From Vibrio crassostreae (GTDB lineage: Bacteria > Pseudomonadota > Gammaproteobacteria > Enterobacterales > Vibrionaceae): a stretch of DNA of 64,000 nt. The notes beneath the pieces are model-generated. The model searched no databases and had not been told where the DNA came from. It saw only the letters and a program-made list of their open reading frames with translations. Shown here one piece after another: positions 17,516 through 26,322 of this stretch. The DNA lies in the NCBI RefSeq assembly GCF_024347415.1, contig NZ_AP025476.1, positions 1,798,001-1,862,000 of the forward strand. Direction: 5' to 3'. Position numbers and translations under genes: made by a program. The number at the start of each line of letters is the position of its first letter. Positions within the stretch are counted from its first letter, which is position 1.

Positions 17516-18787
17516 GTGACCTCCCCATTCCCCACCAACCCTTTATCAACTCAGCATCAATGCGATAGTAGCTCAGTGCGCCTTTGTCAGGGCTGCGAAC
17601 TCCCCGTTGATAAAATGGACATCCCTTTAGGGAAATCCGCTTACTGCCCAAGGTGTGGCACTCAGCTTTATAGAGGCGGCACTCCTAGCCTGTCTGGAAA
17701 CCTAGCAATCGCTGTCACTTGTTTATTGCTATTTATCCCATCGCACTTTTTCGAATTCATCAGCATTCGCTTGATTGGTGTCATGATACCCGCGACTTTA
17801 CCATCCGGCGTCTTTACCTTAATGGGCGAAGGTTTCCCTTTGCTTGGTTTGCTGATTCTGTTCTGCAGTTCGATCGCTCCGTTGCTTGTATGTAGCTCGG
17901 TGCTCATCACCCATGTATCACTGCGTTTTAAGATCTTCACACCCTTTCGCTATGCATTAGCCATTATTCAGACCCTCAAACATTGGATGATGTTGGATGT
18001 GTTTCTGGTAAGTTTGGCGGTCTCATGTTTCAAACTGCAAGATTACTCAGATATTTTTGTAGGCCCAGGATTGGTTGGCCTGATTCTTCTGCAACTTTTC
18101 AGCGTATTATTGGTAAGCCGTATCAGTGTGCGTCGCTACTGGGAAGCTTGGGCAAAAGAATCTGACTACTCTTTTGCTGAAAGTAAGAACATACACTGTC
18201 ACAACTGCCACCTATCTCAACCGGATGGACATACTTGCGTGCGTTGTCACCATGACTTATACCACCGCAAGCCCTACTCTATACAGAAGACATGGGCTCT
18301 GCTGTTTGCCGCATCAGTGGCTATTGTGCCAGCCAACGTTATTCCGATTTCTATCCTTATAACAAACGGACAAAGGCTAGAAGACACAATAATTTCTGGT
18401 GTCGCGTCGCTGATAAATAGCGATATGTATGGCATTGCAGCGATCATTTTTATTGCCAGTATCGTCGTGCCCGTCGCGAAAATTCTCGGCCTCGCATACA
18501 TCTTAATCTGTATCAAGATGAAGCGCGCCGTTTACCACAGACAACGCATGACCATCTATTTCATTGTGAAATGGGTGGGGAAATGGTCGGTGATGGACCT
18601 GTTCGTTATTTCGATCATGATGACCTTGGTCGACCGTGGACAGATTTTAAACTTTACACCAGGTTATGGTGCAGTCGCTTTTGGCGTCGTAGTTGTTCTC
18701 ACGATGCTGGCAGCGGAAAGCTTAGATCCTAGGCTAATTTGGGATAACTACACCTCTAAAGATGAGTCAGTGAATGAACAACGATAA
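17516..18787 (+). CDS. letA: Lipid-transport membrane protein LetA (PqiA family)
   Basis: 423 residues from the GTG at 17516, preceded by GGGAGG at 4-base spacing; a TTG four codons upstream is in frame but overlaps that site. Two PqiA-type halves are visible, each beginning with a zinc-ribbon: CQGCELP...CPRCGTQ and CHNCHLS...CVRCHHDL. About eight membrane helices follow in total. LetA is the inner-membrane partner of the MCE protein LetB and is thought to feed phospholipids into the LetB tunnel. Its last codons overlap the letB start by 14 bp, so translation is coupled. I call it LetA rather than PqiA because its partner has seven MCE domains and because the proQ-msrC-letA-letB-rsmF order matches E. 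coli. Confidence 0.9.
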   Translation: MTSPFPTNPLSTQHQCDSSSVRLCQGCELPVDKMDIPLGKSAYCPRCGTQLYRGGTPSLSGNLAIAVTCLLLFIPSHFFEFISIRLIGVMIPATLPSGVFTLMGEGFPLLGLLILFCSSIAPLLVCSSVLITHVSLRFKIFTPFRYALAIIQTLKHWMMLDVFLVSLAVSCFKLQDYSDIFVGPGLVGLILLQLFSVLLVSRISVRRYWEAWAKESDYSFAESKNIHCHNCHLSQPDGHTCVRCHHDLYHRKPYSIQKTWALLFAASVAIVPANVIPISILITNGQRLEDTIISGVASLINSDMYGIAAIIFIASIVVPVAKILGLAYILICIKMKRAVYHRQRMTIYFIVKWVGKWSVMDLFVISIMMTLVDRGQILNFTPGYGAVAFGVVVVLTMLAAESLDPRLIWDNYTSKDESVNEQR

Positions 18788-21431
18788 CCAATCACAAACG
18801 TCATATTCACCAGAAGTAAGGAAAAACAAAGGCATCTCACCTTTGTGGATTCTACCGATATTAACCGTTGCATTAGCCGGTTGGTTGGTCATGAAATCGA
18901 TACACGATGCTGGGCAACGTGTGCAGATATACTTCTCAGATGCCGCAGGTTTAGTCGCAGGTCGAACAACGATTCGTTACCAAGGCTTAGAGGTGGGTAT
19001 GGTGCGTGACATCACCTTGTCCAAAGATTTATCGAGCATCTACGTTGATGCTGACATCTACCCAGAAGCTAAGAAGCTTCTCTCAAAAGGCACTCGTTTT
19101 TGGCTTGTGAAGCCAACGGCAAGTTTGTCGGGTATCTCAGGGTTAGACGCTCTTGTTTCAGGTAACTATATTGCTATACACCCGAGCGAAACCAAAGAAG
19201 ACCCAGAAACCGTTTTCCAAGCCTTAGAATCATCCCCTTCCGACTTACTGGCTTCTGAAGGTTTGAATATTTCACTGACGACCAAAGATCTAGGCGGTGT
19301 GTCTGTTGGTTCTCAAATCGTTTACCGCAAAATTCCAATTGGTGAAGTTTACAACTACCAACTAAACGACAACGCTAAATCCGTTACGATTCAAGCGTCG
19401 ATTAAAGACGAATACAGCCATATCATCACCGACCAAAGCCGCTTTTGGAATGTCAGTGGTTTGGGTGCAAGTATTGGTTTTTCTGGTGTTGATGTTCGCT
19501 TAGAAAGCCTAAGTGCATTGCTTGGCGGTTCAATTGCGGTCGACTCTCCAGGAGAAGGCCAACCGGTTGAGATGAATACCAAGTTCAAGCTCTACCCAGA
19601 TTTGAAAACAGCGGGTCGTGGTATCTCTATCAAGATCGCCGTTCCCGATGATAATAAGATCAGTGCAACGGGTGCTCCGATCATGTATCGAGGAATCGAA
19701 ATCGGTCAAATCACTGACTTATCCTTAAGTGAAGGGCGCGAAAACGTCGTTGCATCTGCCGCTATCCAGCCTGCATTCAGTGACTTTTTGAATAGCGGCA
19801 GTAAATTCGTTCTAGAAGAAGCAGAACTATCGCTTACAGGCATGAAAAATATTGCCAACTTAGTGACAGGTAACTTTTTAACCTTGGTACCGGGTGAAGG
19901 TGAAAAAGCACGTCGATTTACTGCGATCCGTAAAAACGAGTTCAGTCAGGAACAAGAAAAGTCGGTCGCGATTCGCTTAACCTCAAACAATTCATTCGGG
20001 CTGGATGTCGGTACACAGCTTCTTTACAAAGGTATTGCTGTTGGCTCTATCATCCATGTGGGATTGGTTGATGGTGTTGGGACGGGCTCTGATAAACACG
20101 AAGTCTTCATGGATGCACTTATCGATAATGAATACGCGCACCTTATCAAAAGCCACAACCGTTTCTTTGTGACAGGCAGTGCGACGGCAGAACTAACCGA
20201 ATCAGGCCTGAGTGTTACGGTCCCGCCGGCGAAGCAGCTTCTTACTGGCTCAATTAGCTTTGTGAGTGAAGGCAAATCTGAGGCTAGAACGAATTACCAG
20301 CTTTTCCAAAGTAAATCGTTAGCAGAAATCGCCAAGTTTAATCAGTCGGGTTCAAAGACGCTTTCGTTGTTTGCGAGTGAACTACCATCAATTTCTAAAG
20401 GCAGCCCACTACTCTACCGCAACCTACAAGTGGGTAGTATTTCTGATTTTCAGCTTGCAGACGGTGGCGTAAGAATTAAGGTCACGATCGAAAATCGTTA
20501 CACGCACTTACTCAATAAACATACCGTTTTCTGGAACCGTTCAGGCGTTGAGGTTGATGCGTCGCTATCGGGTATAAGTATTAAAGCTGCACCGGTTAAA
20601 ACCCTTATCCAAGGCGGTATTGCTTTTGACTCTCTGCCGGGAATCGACAACAAACTCGGCGATGTGTGGAAGCTTTATAAAGATTCGAAATCCGCTCGAA
20701 AATTTGGCCGCGCGATTACCATCACCTCTTCCGGCGATCAAGAAGTCAGCAAGGGCATGGCGATCAAATATCAAGGTGTCACTGTTGGTGAGGTTACTTT
20801 GGTGATTCCGAACTTCAACAAGGGCGGTATTGAAATTACTGCGCGTATTTTACCAGAGTACGTCGACAAGATTGCGGTGGCGAACAGTCACTTCTGGTTG
20901 GCTGAACCTGAGATTGGCCTTAACGGCATCAAAAACGTCTCTGCACTGCTCTCTAAGCACATAAATGTAGATCCTGGCAAAGGCGAAAGAAACACGAAAT
21001 TTAAGCTCAGCAAGGGACCAGTGCAGCCTGAAGGTAAGATATTCCAGCTACAAAGCGAAACGCGAGGCTCGGTATCTGAAGGCACACCTATCCTATTCCG
21101 TGAGCTAGAAATCGGCAGTGTTATCGATGTTCAGCTAGGCGAGTTTGCTGACCGTATCATCTCTACAATTCAAATCGAGCCAGACTATGCCTACCTAATC
21201 CGCGCAAACACTGTGTTCTGGAACGTATCGGGCGTCGATGTCTCTATCGGTCTGTCAGGCGCAAACATCAAAGCTGGAACGGTAGACAGTTTATTACGAG
21301 GTGGTATTACATTCTCAACGCCACCGACGAATGAACTTCAACCAGTGGCTAGCGAAGATCAGTCTTTCTACCTCTATCCTAAAGCCGAAGATGAGTGGAA
21401 GTCATGGAGAACTGCGATTCCTCGCCCATAG
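18774..21431 (+). CDS. letB: MCE-repeat lipid-transport protein LetB (MAM7)
   Basis: 885 residues; E. coli LetB has 877. One N-terminal membrane helix (PLWILPILTVALAGWLVM, about residues 23-40) is followed by seven MCE domains. I count seven copies of the family core, for example IRYQGLEVGMVRDITL, IVYRKIPIGEVYNYQL, IMYRGIEIGQITDLSL, LLYKGIAVGSI, LLYRNLQVGSISDFQL, IKYQGVTVGEV and ILFRELEIGSVIDVQL. LetB forms a stacked hexameric tunnel across the periplasm that carries phospholipids between the two membranes. The Vibrio homologue has also been described as adhesion molecule MAM7. The ATG overlaps the end of letA. A terminator follows, so rsmF has its own transcript. Confidence 0.94.
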   Translation: MNNDNQSQTSYSPEVRKNKGISPLWILPILTVALAGWLVMKSIHDAGQRVQIYFSDAAGLVAGRTTIRYQGLEVGMVRDITLSKDLSSIYVDADIYPEAKKLLSKGTRFWLVKPTASLSGISGLDALVSGNYIAIHPSETKEDPETVFQALESSPSDLLASEGLNISLTTKDLGGVSVGSQIVYRKIPIGEVYNYQLNDNAKSVTIQASIKDEYSHIITDQSRFWNVSGLGASIGFSGVDVRLESLSALLGGSIAVDSPGEGQPVEMNTKFKLYPDLKTAGRGISIKIAVPDDNKISATGAPIMYRGIEIGQITDLSLSEGRENVVASAAIQPAFSDFLNSGSKFVLEEAELSLTGMKNIANLVTGNFLTLVPGEGEKARRFTAIRKNEFSQEQEKSVAIRLTSNNSFGLDVGTQLLYKGIAVGSIIHVGLVDGVGTGSDKHEVFMDALIDNEYAHLIKSHNRFFVTGSATAELTESGLSVTVPPAKQLLTGSISFVSEGKSEARTNYQLFQSKSLAEIAKFNQSGSKTLSLFASELPSISKGSPLLYRNLQVGSISDFQLADGGVRIKVTIENRYTHLLNKHTVFWNRSGVEVDASLSGISIKAAPVKTLIQGGIAFDSLPGIDNKLGDVWKLYKDSKSARKFGRAITITSSGDQEVSKGMAIKYQGVTVGEVTLVIPNFNKGGIEITARILPEYVDKIAVANSHFWLAEPEIGLNGIKNVSALLSKHINVDPGKGERNTKFKLSKGPVQPEGKIFQLQSETRGSVSEGTPILFRELEIGSVIDVQLGEFADRIISTIQIEPDYAYLIRANTVFWNVSGVDVSIGLSGANIKAGTVDSLLRGGITFSTPPTNELQPVASEDQSFYLYPKAEDEWKSWRTAIPRP

Positions 21432-21470
21432 TGAATCCCCTGACATTCCAGGAAGATTAATTCTTCATCA

Positions 21471-21496
21471 AAATGCAGCCATTAGGCTGCATTTTT
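21471..21496 (+). terminator. Intrinsic terminator of letA-letB
   Basis: Stem AAATGCAGCC / GGCTGCATTT with a 4-base loop (ATTA), followed by further T. It lies 40 bp after the letB stop. Confidence 0.88.
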
Positions 21497-21578
21497 GTTG
21501 TTTGCTGTAAATATGGTTTAGGGCGGCCTCATTTTGCTTTAAACTCCACGCATTAATGCAATAAATCGAGATACTCTT

Positions 21579-23000
21579 TTGCACGCTAACGTATATATTC
21601 CTGAAGAATTCCTAACGCACATCGAAGCAATCATGCCGAGTCATCTAGATATGGCTTCTTTTGTCGCATCATGCCAAAAACCACTTCGTAAAAGTATTCG
21701 AGTCAACACATTGAAAATCAGTGTTGAAGACTTCCTAGTACGAGCAAAAGAGAAAGGCTGGGAACTGGAACCTGTACCTTGGTGCGAAACGGGCTTTTGG
21801 ATTACAGCGGACGAAAGTGAAGCGCCACTAGGTAATACGGCAGAACACATGTCTGGTCTTTTCTACATCCAAGAAGCCAGCTCGATGATGCCACCTTCGG
21901 CACTTTTCCAAGGCGAAGCTGATTACCAAGCGGTGTTAGACACGGCGGCTGCACCCGGTTCTAAAACAACGCAAATCGCTGCGCTAATGAATAATCGCGG
22001 CGTATTGGTTGCCAACGAATACGCAGCAAGCCGTGTGAAAGTCCTTCACGCTAACATTGAACGTTGTGGCGTTCGTAATGCCGCTCTAAGTAACTTTGAC
22101 GGTCGAGTTTTCGGTGGTTGGTTACCAGAACAGTTTGATGCTGTACTGCTTGATGCACCCTGCTCTGGCGAAGGTACCATTCGTAAAGACGCTGATGCGA
22201 TGAAGAACTGGACGTATCAATCTGTGGTCGACATTGCCGACACGCAAAAAGATCTGATTGAAAGTGCATTCCATGCGCTTAAACCTAATGGTGTGTTGGT
22301 TTACTCAACGTGTACGCTTAGCACCGAAGAGAACCAACAAGTGTGTCATCACTTAAAAGAGACCTTTGGTGATGCGGTTGAATTCGAATCTCTGGAGTCA
22401 CTGTTCGACAATGCAAAAGCAACCACGACAGAGGAAGGTTTCCTTCATATCTTCCCACAGGTGTATGACTCAGAAGGTTTCTTCGTTGCACGTATCCGCA
22501 AACTAGCGTCTGTAACACCACCAGAAGTTAAAAAGCGTATGGGTAAATTCCCATTTGAAAAAGCATCAAAGAAAACTCAGCAAGAAGTCGCTGAACAACT
22601 AATGAGTGCTCTCGATATCGAACTGCCAAGTGACACTCAAGTTTGGATTCGTGACAAAGACGTTTGGCTATTCCCAGAAGCGCTCGAGCCGATGATCGGT
22701 GAATTCCGCTTCTCTCGTATGGGCATCAAGATCGCAGAAACCCATAAAAAGGGTTACCGCTGGCAACACCAAGTGGCAACGACGCTAGCCACAGGCAATG
22801 AAGCCATCATTGTAGACCTTAGCATCCAAGACGCTCGTGAGTGGTTCATGGGACGAGATGTTCGCCCGGAAGGCTTGTCAGGTAAAGGCGAAGTACTAGT
22901 GAAGTACAATGGTACAATCATCGGCCTTGGTAAGTGGGTTGGCAACCGAGTGAAGAATGGTTTACCACGCGAACTCGTCCGCGATAAGAACCTTTTCTAG
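21579..23000 (+). CDS. rsmF: 16S rRNA m5C1407 methyltransferase RsmF
   Basis: 473 residues; E. coli RsmF has 479. It methylates C1407 of 16S rRNA with S-adenosylmethionine. LRKSIRVNTLKIS near residue 37, the SAM-binding DTAAAPGSKTTQIAALM, DAPCSGEGTIRKD, and YSTCTLSTEENQ with the catalytic cysteine are all present, followed by the C-terminal PUA-like RNA-binding part. The start appears to be TTG at 21579: no ATG exists in frame between the preceding terminator and the conserved N-terminus (VYIPEEFLTHI), which aligns with VYFPDAFLTQM of E. coli. Its ribosome binding site is weak (GAG about 8 bases upstream). It ends the conserved block that begins with prc. Confidence 0.93.
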   Translation: MHANVYIPEEFLTHIEAIMPSHLDMASFVASCQKPLRKSIRVNTLKISVEDFLVRAKEKGWELEPVPWCETGFWITADESEAPLGNTAEHMSGLFYIQEASSMMPPSALFQGEADYQAVLDTAAAPGSKTTQIAALMNNRGVLVANEYAASRVKVLHANIERCGVRNAALSNFDGRVFGGWLPEQFDAVLLDAPCSGEGTIRKDADAMKNWTYQSVVDIADTQKDLIESAFHALKPNGVLVYSTCTLSTEENQQVCHHLKETFGDAVEFESLESLFDNAKATTTEEGFLHIFPQVYDSEGFFVARIRKLASVTPPEVKKRMGKFPFEKASKKTQQEVAEQLMSALDIELPSDTQVWIRDKDVWLFPEALEPMIGEFRFSRMGIKIAETHKKGYRWQHQVATTLATGNEAIIVDLSIQDAREWFMGRDVRPEGLSGKGEVLVKYNGTIIGLGKWVGNRVKNGLPRELVRDKNLF

Positions 23001-23029
23001 TCGCTCGATAAAAGCTCGCACTGTAATGA

Positions 23030-23070
23030 AAAAAAAAAAGCCCAAACAACGTTAATTGTTTGGGCTTTTT
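23030..23070 (+). terminator. Intrinsic terminator of rsmF
   Basis: Stem GCCCAAACAA / TTGTTTGGGC (23040-23049, 23056-23065) with a 6-base loop, an A run before it and five T after it. It can work both ways. Its 8-bp core GCCCAAAC recurs in the hairpin at 23257-23288. Confidence 0.9.
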
Positions 23071-23179
23071 CTATTCTTGTCGGCAACTTTATTTCGAGGG
23101 AAAGCATTGTAAAATCAATAGTTAATTATACAAATATCAATTCAAGTCACTATTTTTAATAACAAAAATCGCTTATTGG

Positions 23180-23288
23180 AAAATTTAAACTAGACTTCAA
23201 TCTAACAGTTAAAGAATTTAAACGATTAGCGTAGGCTCTTCGGAGCCCTTTCCCCTAAGCCCAAACAGGAAGGTTTGGGCTTCTTTTT
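23180..23288 (+). ncRNA. Candidate small RNA (5' end uncertain)
   Basis: After the rsmF terminator a second plus-strand hairpin with U tract appears at 23257-23288 with no coding frame before it. Just upstream, GGCTC-TTCG-GAGCC (23234-23247) forms a hairpin closed by a C(UUCG)G tetraloop, a very stable and typical structural-RNA motif. A pyrimidine stretch, CTTTCCCC, lies unpaired between the two hairpins and could be a seed that pairs with ribosome binding sites. The terminal loop is AGGAAG and contains a GGA. The minus-strand gene that ends at 23304 cannot use this hairpin, because the T run is on the wrong side. I could not fix the promoter; the start given is a guess within an AT-rich stretch. 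I do not recognise the RNA family. Confidence 0.45.
23257..23288 (+). terminator. Plus-strand intrinsic terminator of the candidate small RNA
   Basis: Perfect 10-bp stem AAGCCCAAAC / GTTTGGGCTT, 6-base loop AGGAAG, then CTTTTT. It lies between convergent genes but is oriented only for plus-strand transcription. Confidence 0.75.
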
Positions 23289-23303
23289 GACCACCAGACT
23301 CGC

Positions 23304-24143
23304 TTATTTGGTTAAGCGAATGCCTTCTTTGTCGATCGAGATTTTGCCAGACTTGTACAAACCACCAATGGTCTTTTTGAACGTACCTTTACTGGTTCTG
23401 AATGCAGAGAAAATCGCATCCGGTGAAGACTTGTCATTCAATGGCAAGAAGCCACCTTTCTTTTCAAGCAAGTCTAGAATCTTAGTGCTTAGGTCATCCA
23501 TCTTAGCGACGCCAATCTTCTGAAGAGACAAGTCAATCTTACCGTCTTCTTCACGAACATTTTTAATGTAGCCTTTCAGTGTTTTACCGATGAACAGCTT
23601 ACCGATGATGTCAGATGGGAAAATCATGCCCCAGTGCTCGCCATTCACGATTGCTTTGTAACCCAATTGGCTACGTTCAGCGATGATAAGATCCACTTGT
23701 TCGTTTTGCTTATAAGTCGCAGGCGTGTTGTCTAACCACTTGTTGAACTTTGTTGTACCTACAATGCGGCTAGATGCTTTATCAATATATACATATACTA
23801 AGATTGACTGACCTTCGTTTAAACGGCCACGTTGCTCGCTGAAAGGAACCAATAGGTCTTTACCTTTCACGCCCCAACTCATGAATGCACCAGTGCTGTT
23901 TACACCTTCAACGGTCATCAAACCAAACTGCCCTACTTGAGCAATCGGTTTTTCAGTCGTTGCAGCGATCTGGTTGTCAGAATCAATGTATAAGAAAACA
24001 TCTAACTTTTGACCAATTTCAACACCTTCAGGAGTAAATCGTTTCGGCAGCAACACGGTTCCATAGTCGCTAGCGTCAAGGAATACACCGAAGTCTGCTT
24101 GTTTTACTACTTCTAAGTTGTTTATTTGACCAATATTAATCAT
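23304..24143 (-). CDS. CvfB/YitL-like S1 RNA-binding protein
   Basis: 279 residues from the ATG at 24143 (MINIGQINNLEVVK), which fits the CvfB family length of about 280-300; the frame is open 23 codons further but without family similarity. It shows S1-type OB-fold segments in tandem (LEVVKQADFGVFLDA; GVNSTGAFMSWGVKGKDLLVPF; GKTLKGYIKNVREEDGKIDLSL) and a C-terminal winged-helix domain (about residues 215-279, with PDAIFSAFRTSKGTFKKTIGGLYK). Family members in Gram-positive bacteria bind RNA and influence virulence gene expression; the function in vibrios is not established. It is convergent with rsmF and divergent from the next gene, with 97 bp between the start codons. Confidence 0.82.
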   Translation of the reverse strand: MINIGQINNLEVVKQADFGVFLDASDYGTVLLPKRFTPEGVEIGQKLDVFLYIDSDNQIAATTEKPIAQVGQFGLMTVEGVNSTGAFMSWGVKGKDLLVPFSEQRGRLNEGQSILVYVYIDKASSRIVGTTKFNKWLDNTPATYKQNEQVDLIIAERSQLGYKAIVNGEHWGMIFPSDIIGKLFIGKTLKGYIKNVREEDGKIDLSLQKIGVAKMDDLSTKILDLLEKKGGFLPLNDKSSPDAIFSAFRTSKGTFKKTIGGLYKSGKISIDKEGIRLTK

Positions 24144-24240
24144 CAAGATTGTCTCTACTTTAAATTTGGCGGAGATTATACGTGATCTCTGATATGCTTT
24201 CGCTAGTTTCATTCATATTTTTACATTCTAGGAGCCATCG

Positions 24241-25596
24241 TTGATCACCGTTGATAAACAAGATGCGATAACACTTAAAATTAACCATGCCATGGCTAAA
24301 ACAAAAAAGCTCGACATGGACGTTTATCTATTCATTCCCGGTGAACTTGGACTGACTCCTGAAGTCCTTTCTGAAAGCGCATTTTTCTACAGCTCGATCA
24401 CTCAAAAACGTGCTTATTACAGTGATAAAACACTGCTGCCTTTGGTGCACAGCCGTTTAGCAAAACGTGGTCGACTGTCCATTACACAGTACCGTGTCAG
24501 TTTGAGTTTGTTCGCCTATCAATATGTTATCGCGTTAGATAAAGCGGTGAGTAGCCTGAATAAAAATGATAGTGACGACGTAACGGCTGATGAAGTAGAT
24601 GAAGTTATTGAGCTCGCGTTAGACATACTAAAAAAGCTTCGTCGTAGTATTCCTTATGAAGAGAACCTCAAACGCTACTACGCAAACATTGATAACTACC
24701 TTTCATGGTACACAGAGCAAAAATTCTTATCGTTGGTGTCACATATGCCACGTGGCAGCGAATACTCGACGATAAAAGAGCGACTCTTGACGCTTTGTGA
24801 TAAGGAAACCGCTCACCGCAAGCTCAACCGTTACAACTCAGCTAAGGTACGTGAAGACGTCACCCGCCTGAGTAACAAGATGCGACTGCTGCGACGTTTG
24901 ATAGAACACCCTATCGTACTCAAGGAGAAGACAACTTCCATGGGTAAAAACGTCAAACGTGCCGTTAAAGGTATTGCGACAGGTTTGGTGATGGTTGTCG
25001 TAACCACTACCGTAATCTTGGCTCGTGACTTTCTTGGTGAGATTACCGCCTCCTTCATCGTGGCGATGTCATTCATCTATGCGTTGCGTGAAATCTTCAA
25101 AGATGACTTGAGAGACATCCTGTGGCGATGGCTACGTAAAGGCAAGCCGAAATGGAAGCGTCGTTACTATGACCCAACGACCAATAAGTCTGTCGGCCAT
25201 AAACTGGAATGGTTGGACTACGCGAACTTTTCGAAGCTTGCAGATCGTATTCAATCAATTCGTAAGAAGCGTGTAGTGCAACGTGAAGAGCAGATCTTGC
25301 ATTATCGCTCTCATACTGAGATGTCGACATCGACGTTCATGAGTGGTTATGAAGAGACCCGTGAAACTTTATCCATCAGCTTAAGAGCGCTGACACGATT
25401 AATGGATAAGGGTTCAAATAAGGTATATCGCTTGAATGAAGGGCAAGTCAGCCGTGAATCAGTAGAAAAGCGCCACTTACTCAACCTGATCATTAAAGAA
25501 AATAATCACGATAACGAACCGACCTATTACCGTTGGAAAATCGTGATGAACCGTTCAAAGATCGTCGACATCGAGCAAATCACTCAAGAATCTTAA
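24241..25596 (+). CDS. Membrane protein of unknown function
   Basis: 451 residues. The start is TTG at 24241, supported by AGGAG at 6-base spacing. The N-terminal 235 residues are soluble and helical, rich in Lys/Arg. Around residues 242-285 lie two hydrophobic segments, GIATGLVMVVVTTTVILA and ITASFIVAMSFIYALREIF, probably a membrane hairpin. A basic C-terminal part follows (WRWLRKGKPKWKRRYYDP; IRKKRVVQREEQI), ending in a likely beta domain (PTYYRWKIVMNRSKIVDIEQ). I do not recognise the family and no enzyme motif is visible. Two cytoplasmic domains joined by a membrane hairpin is the simplest reading. It has its own promoter region, and no neighbour suggests a pathway. Confidence 0.75.
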   Translation: MITVDKQDAITLKINHAMAKTKKLDMDVYLFIPGELGLTPEVLSESAFFYSSITQKRAYYSDKTLLPLVHSRLAKRGRLSITQYRVSLSLFAYQYVIALDKAVSSLNKNDSDDVTADEVDEVIELALDILKKLRRSIPYEENLKRYYANIDNYLSWYTEQKFLSLVSHMPRGSEYSTIKERLLTLCDKETAHRKLNRYNSAKVREDVTRLSNKMRLLRRLIEHPIVLKEKTTSMGKNVKRAVKGIATGLVMVVVTTTVILARDFLGEITASFIVAMSFIYALREIFKDDLRDILWRWLRKGKPKWKRRYYDPTTNKSVGHKLEWLDYANFSKLADRIQSIRKKRVVQREEQILHYRSHTEMSTSTFMSGYEETRETLSISLRALTRLMDKGSNKVYRLNEGQVSRESVEKRHLLNLIIKENNHDNEPTYYRWKIVMNRSKIVDIEQITQES

Positions 25597-25603
25597 TCTT
25601 GTT

Positions 25604-25634
25604 ACGGTATGTGGATATTCAATTCACATACCGT
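25604..25634. terminator. Hairpin between convergent genes, probable weak terminator
   Basis: Perfect 10-bp stem ACGGTATGTG / CACATACCGT with an 11-base loop, between the ends of the 24241-25596 gene and the hotdog-fold gene. The T runs on both sides are poor, so its strength is uncertain. Confidence 0.45.
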
Positions 25635-25672
25635 TCTTGTCACTAATTCAACGGTTACCTTTTACTTTCAAA

Positions 25673-26158
25673 CTATTTTCGAGACGGGACTTTCTTAATC
25701 GAAAGCGTTAGCGTGAACTCGGCCATCGGCTCGTCGCCATGCAAAGATGGGCAAGTCGCGATAATAGTTACGGGTTGATTCACTCGCTCCCCAGTGGACA
25801 TGGTTTCTGCAAGCATAGTGTTGATCAACTCACCGTCGTTACAAGTGAAATGCACATCGCCTTCTGGACGCTTTAAGAAGTTACCCGTCACCTCTTTAAA
25901 TGCCAACGAAATCTTTTCACCTTGCTGCTGAGATTTGCTCATCGCAAGAAAGCCCCCCGCCACATCAGCACCCACAGCCAATACGCCAAAGTACATGCTA
26001 TTAAGATGGTTCTTCGTTCGTCTTTTAAGAGGGATTTTGACCTCAACATGTTGGTTATCCAGTGCGAGCAATTTTGGCCTGCACAGCCAGATCAGAGGCA
26101 CTTTGAAAAAACCAAACATGCTCAAGTAGAAATTTGCTTTTTGTAGAGGGGTCAACAT
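25673..26158 (-). CDS. Hotdog-fold protein, DUF4442 type (thioesterase-like)
   Basis: 161 residues. The arrangement of an N-terminal helix (NFYLSMFGFFKVPLIWLCRP), then VEVKIPLKRRTKNHLNSMYFGVLAVGADVAGG and FLKRPEGDVHFTC, matches the DUF4442 branch of the hotdog superfamily, related to PaaI-type acyl-CoA thioesterases. The HLNSMYFG stretch corresponds to the active-site helix region of such proteins. A thioesterase role is inferred from fold only; the substrate is unknown. It is convergent with the preceding gene and separated from the next by a terminator, so it is probably a single transcript. Confidence 0.75.
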   Translation of the reverse strand: MLTPLQKANFYLSMFGFFKVPLIWLCRPKLLALDNQHVEVKIPLKRRTKNHLNSMYFGVLAVGADVAGGFLAMSKSQQQGEKISLAFKEVTGNFLKRPEGDVHFTCNDGELINTMLAETMSTGERVNQPVTIIATCPSLHGDEPMAEFTLTLSIKKVPSRK

Positions 26159-26230
26159 TCGGATTACCTAGTCAAATCAGTCATCAGACCAGTTAATCGA
26201 TTAGCGATAGGGATGTCAAAAAAATGTTAC

Positions 26231-26265
26231 AAAAAAGAGATATCATCGCATAATGATATCTCTTT
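26231..26265 (-). terminator. Intrinsic terminator of the PpsA-like gene
   Basis: Perfect 13-bp stem AAAGAGATATCAT / ATGATATCTCTTT (26234-26246, 26253-26265), 6-base loop. The A run at its left end gives the U tract on the minus strand, about 58 bp after the stop codon. Confidence 0.85.
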
Positions 26266-26322
26266 CATTCTCAAAGCTTTAGCGCTTCAAGCAAGTTGAT
26301 TTAACTTAAACAGCAAGCCGAT

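Noticed and set aside
17516..21431. Reading the pair as pqiA-pqiB
   Set aside because: The MCE protein has seven MCE domains and 885 residues, as in LetB; PqiB has three and about 550. The gene order also matches letA-letB.
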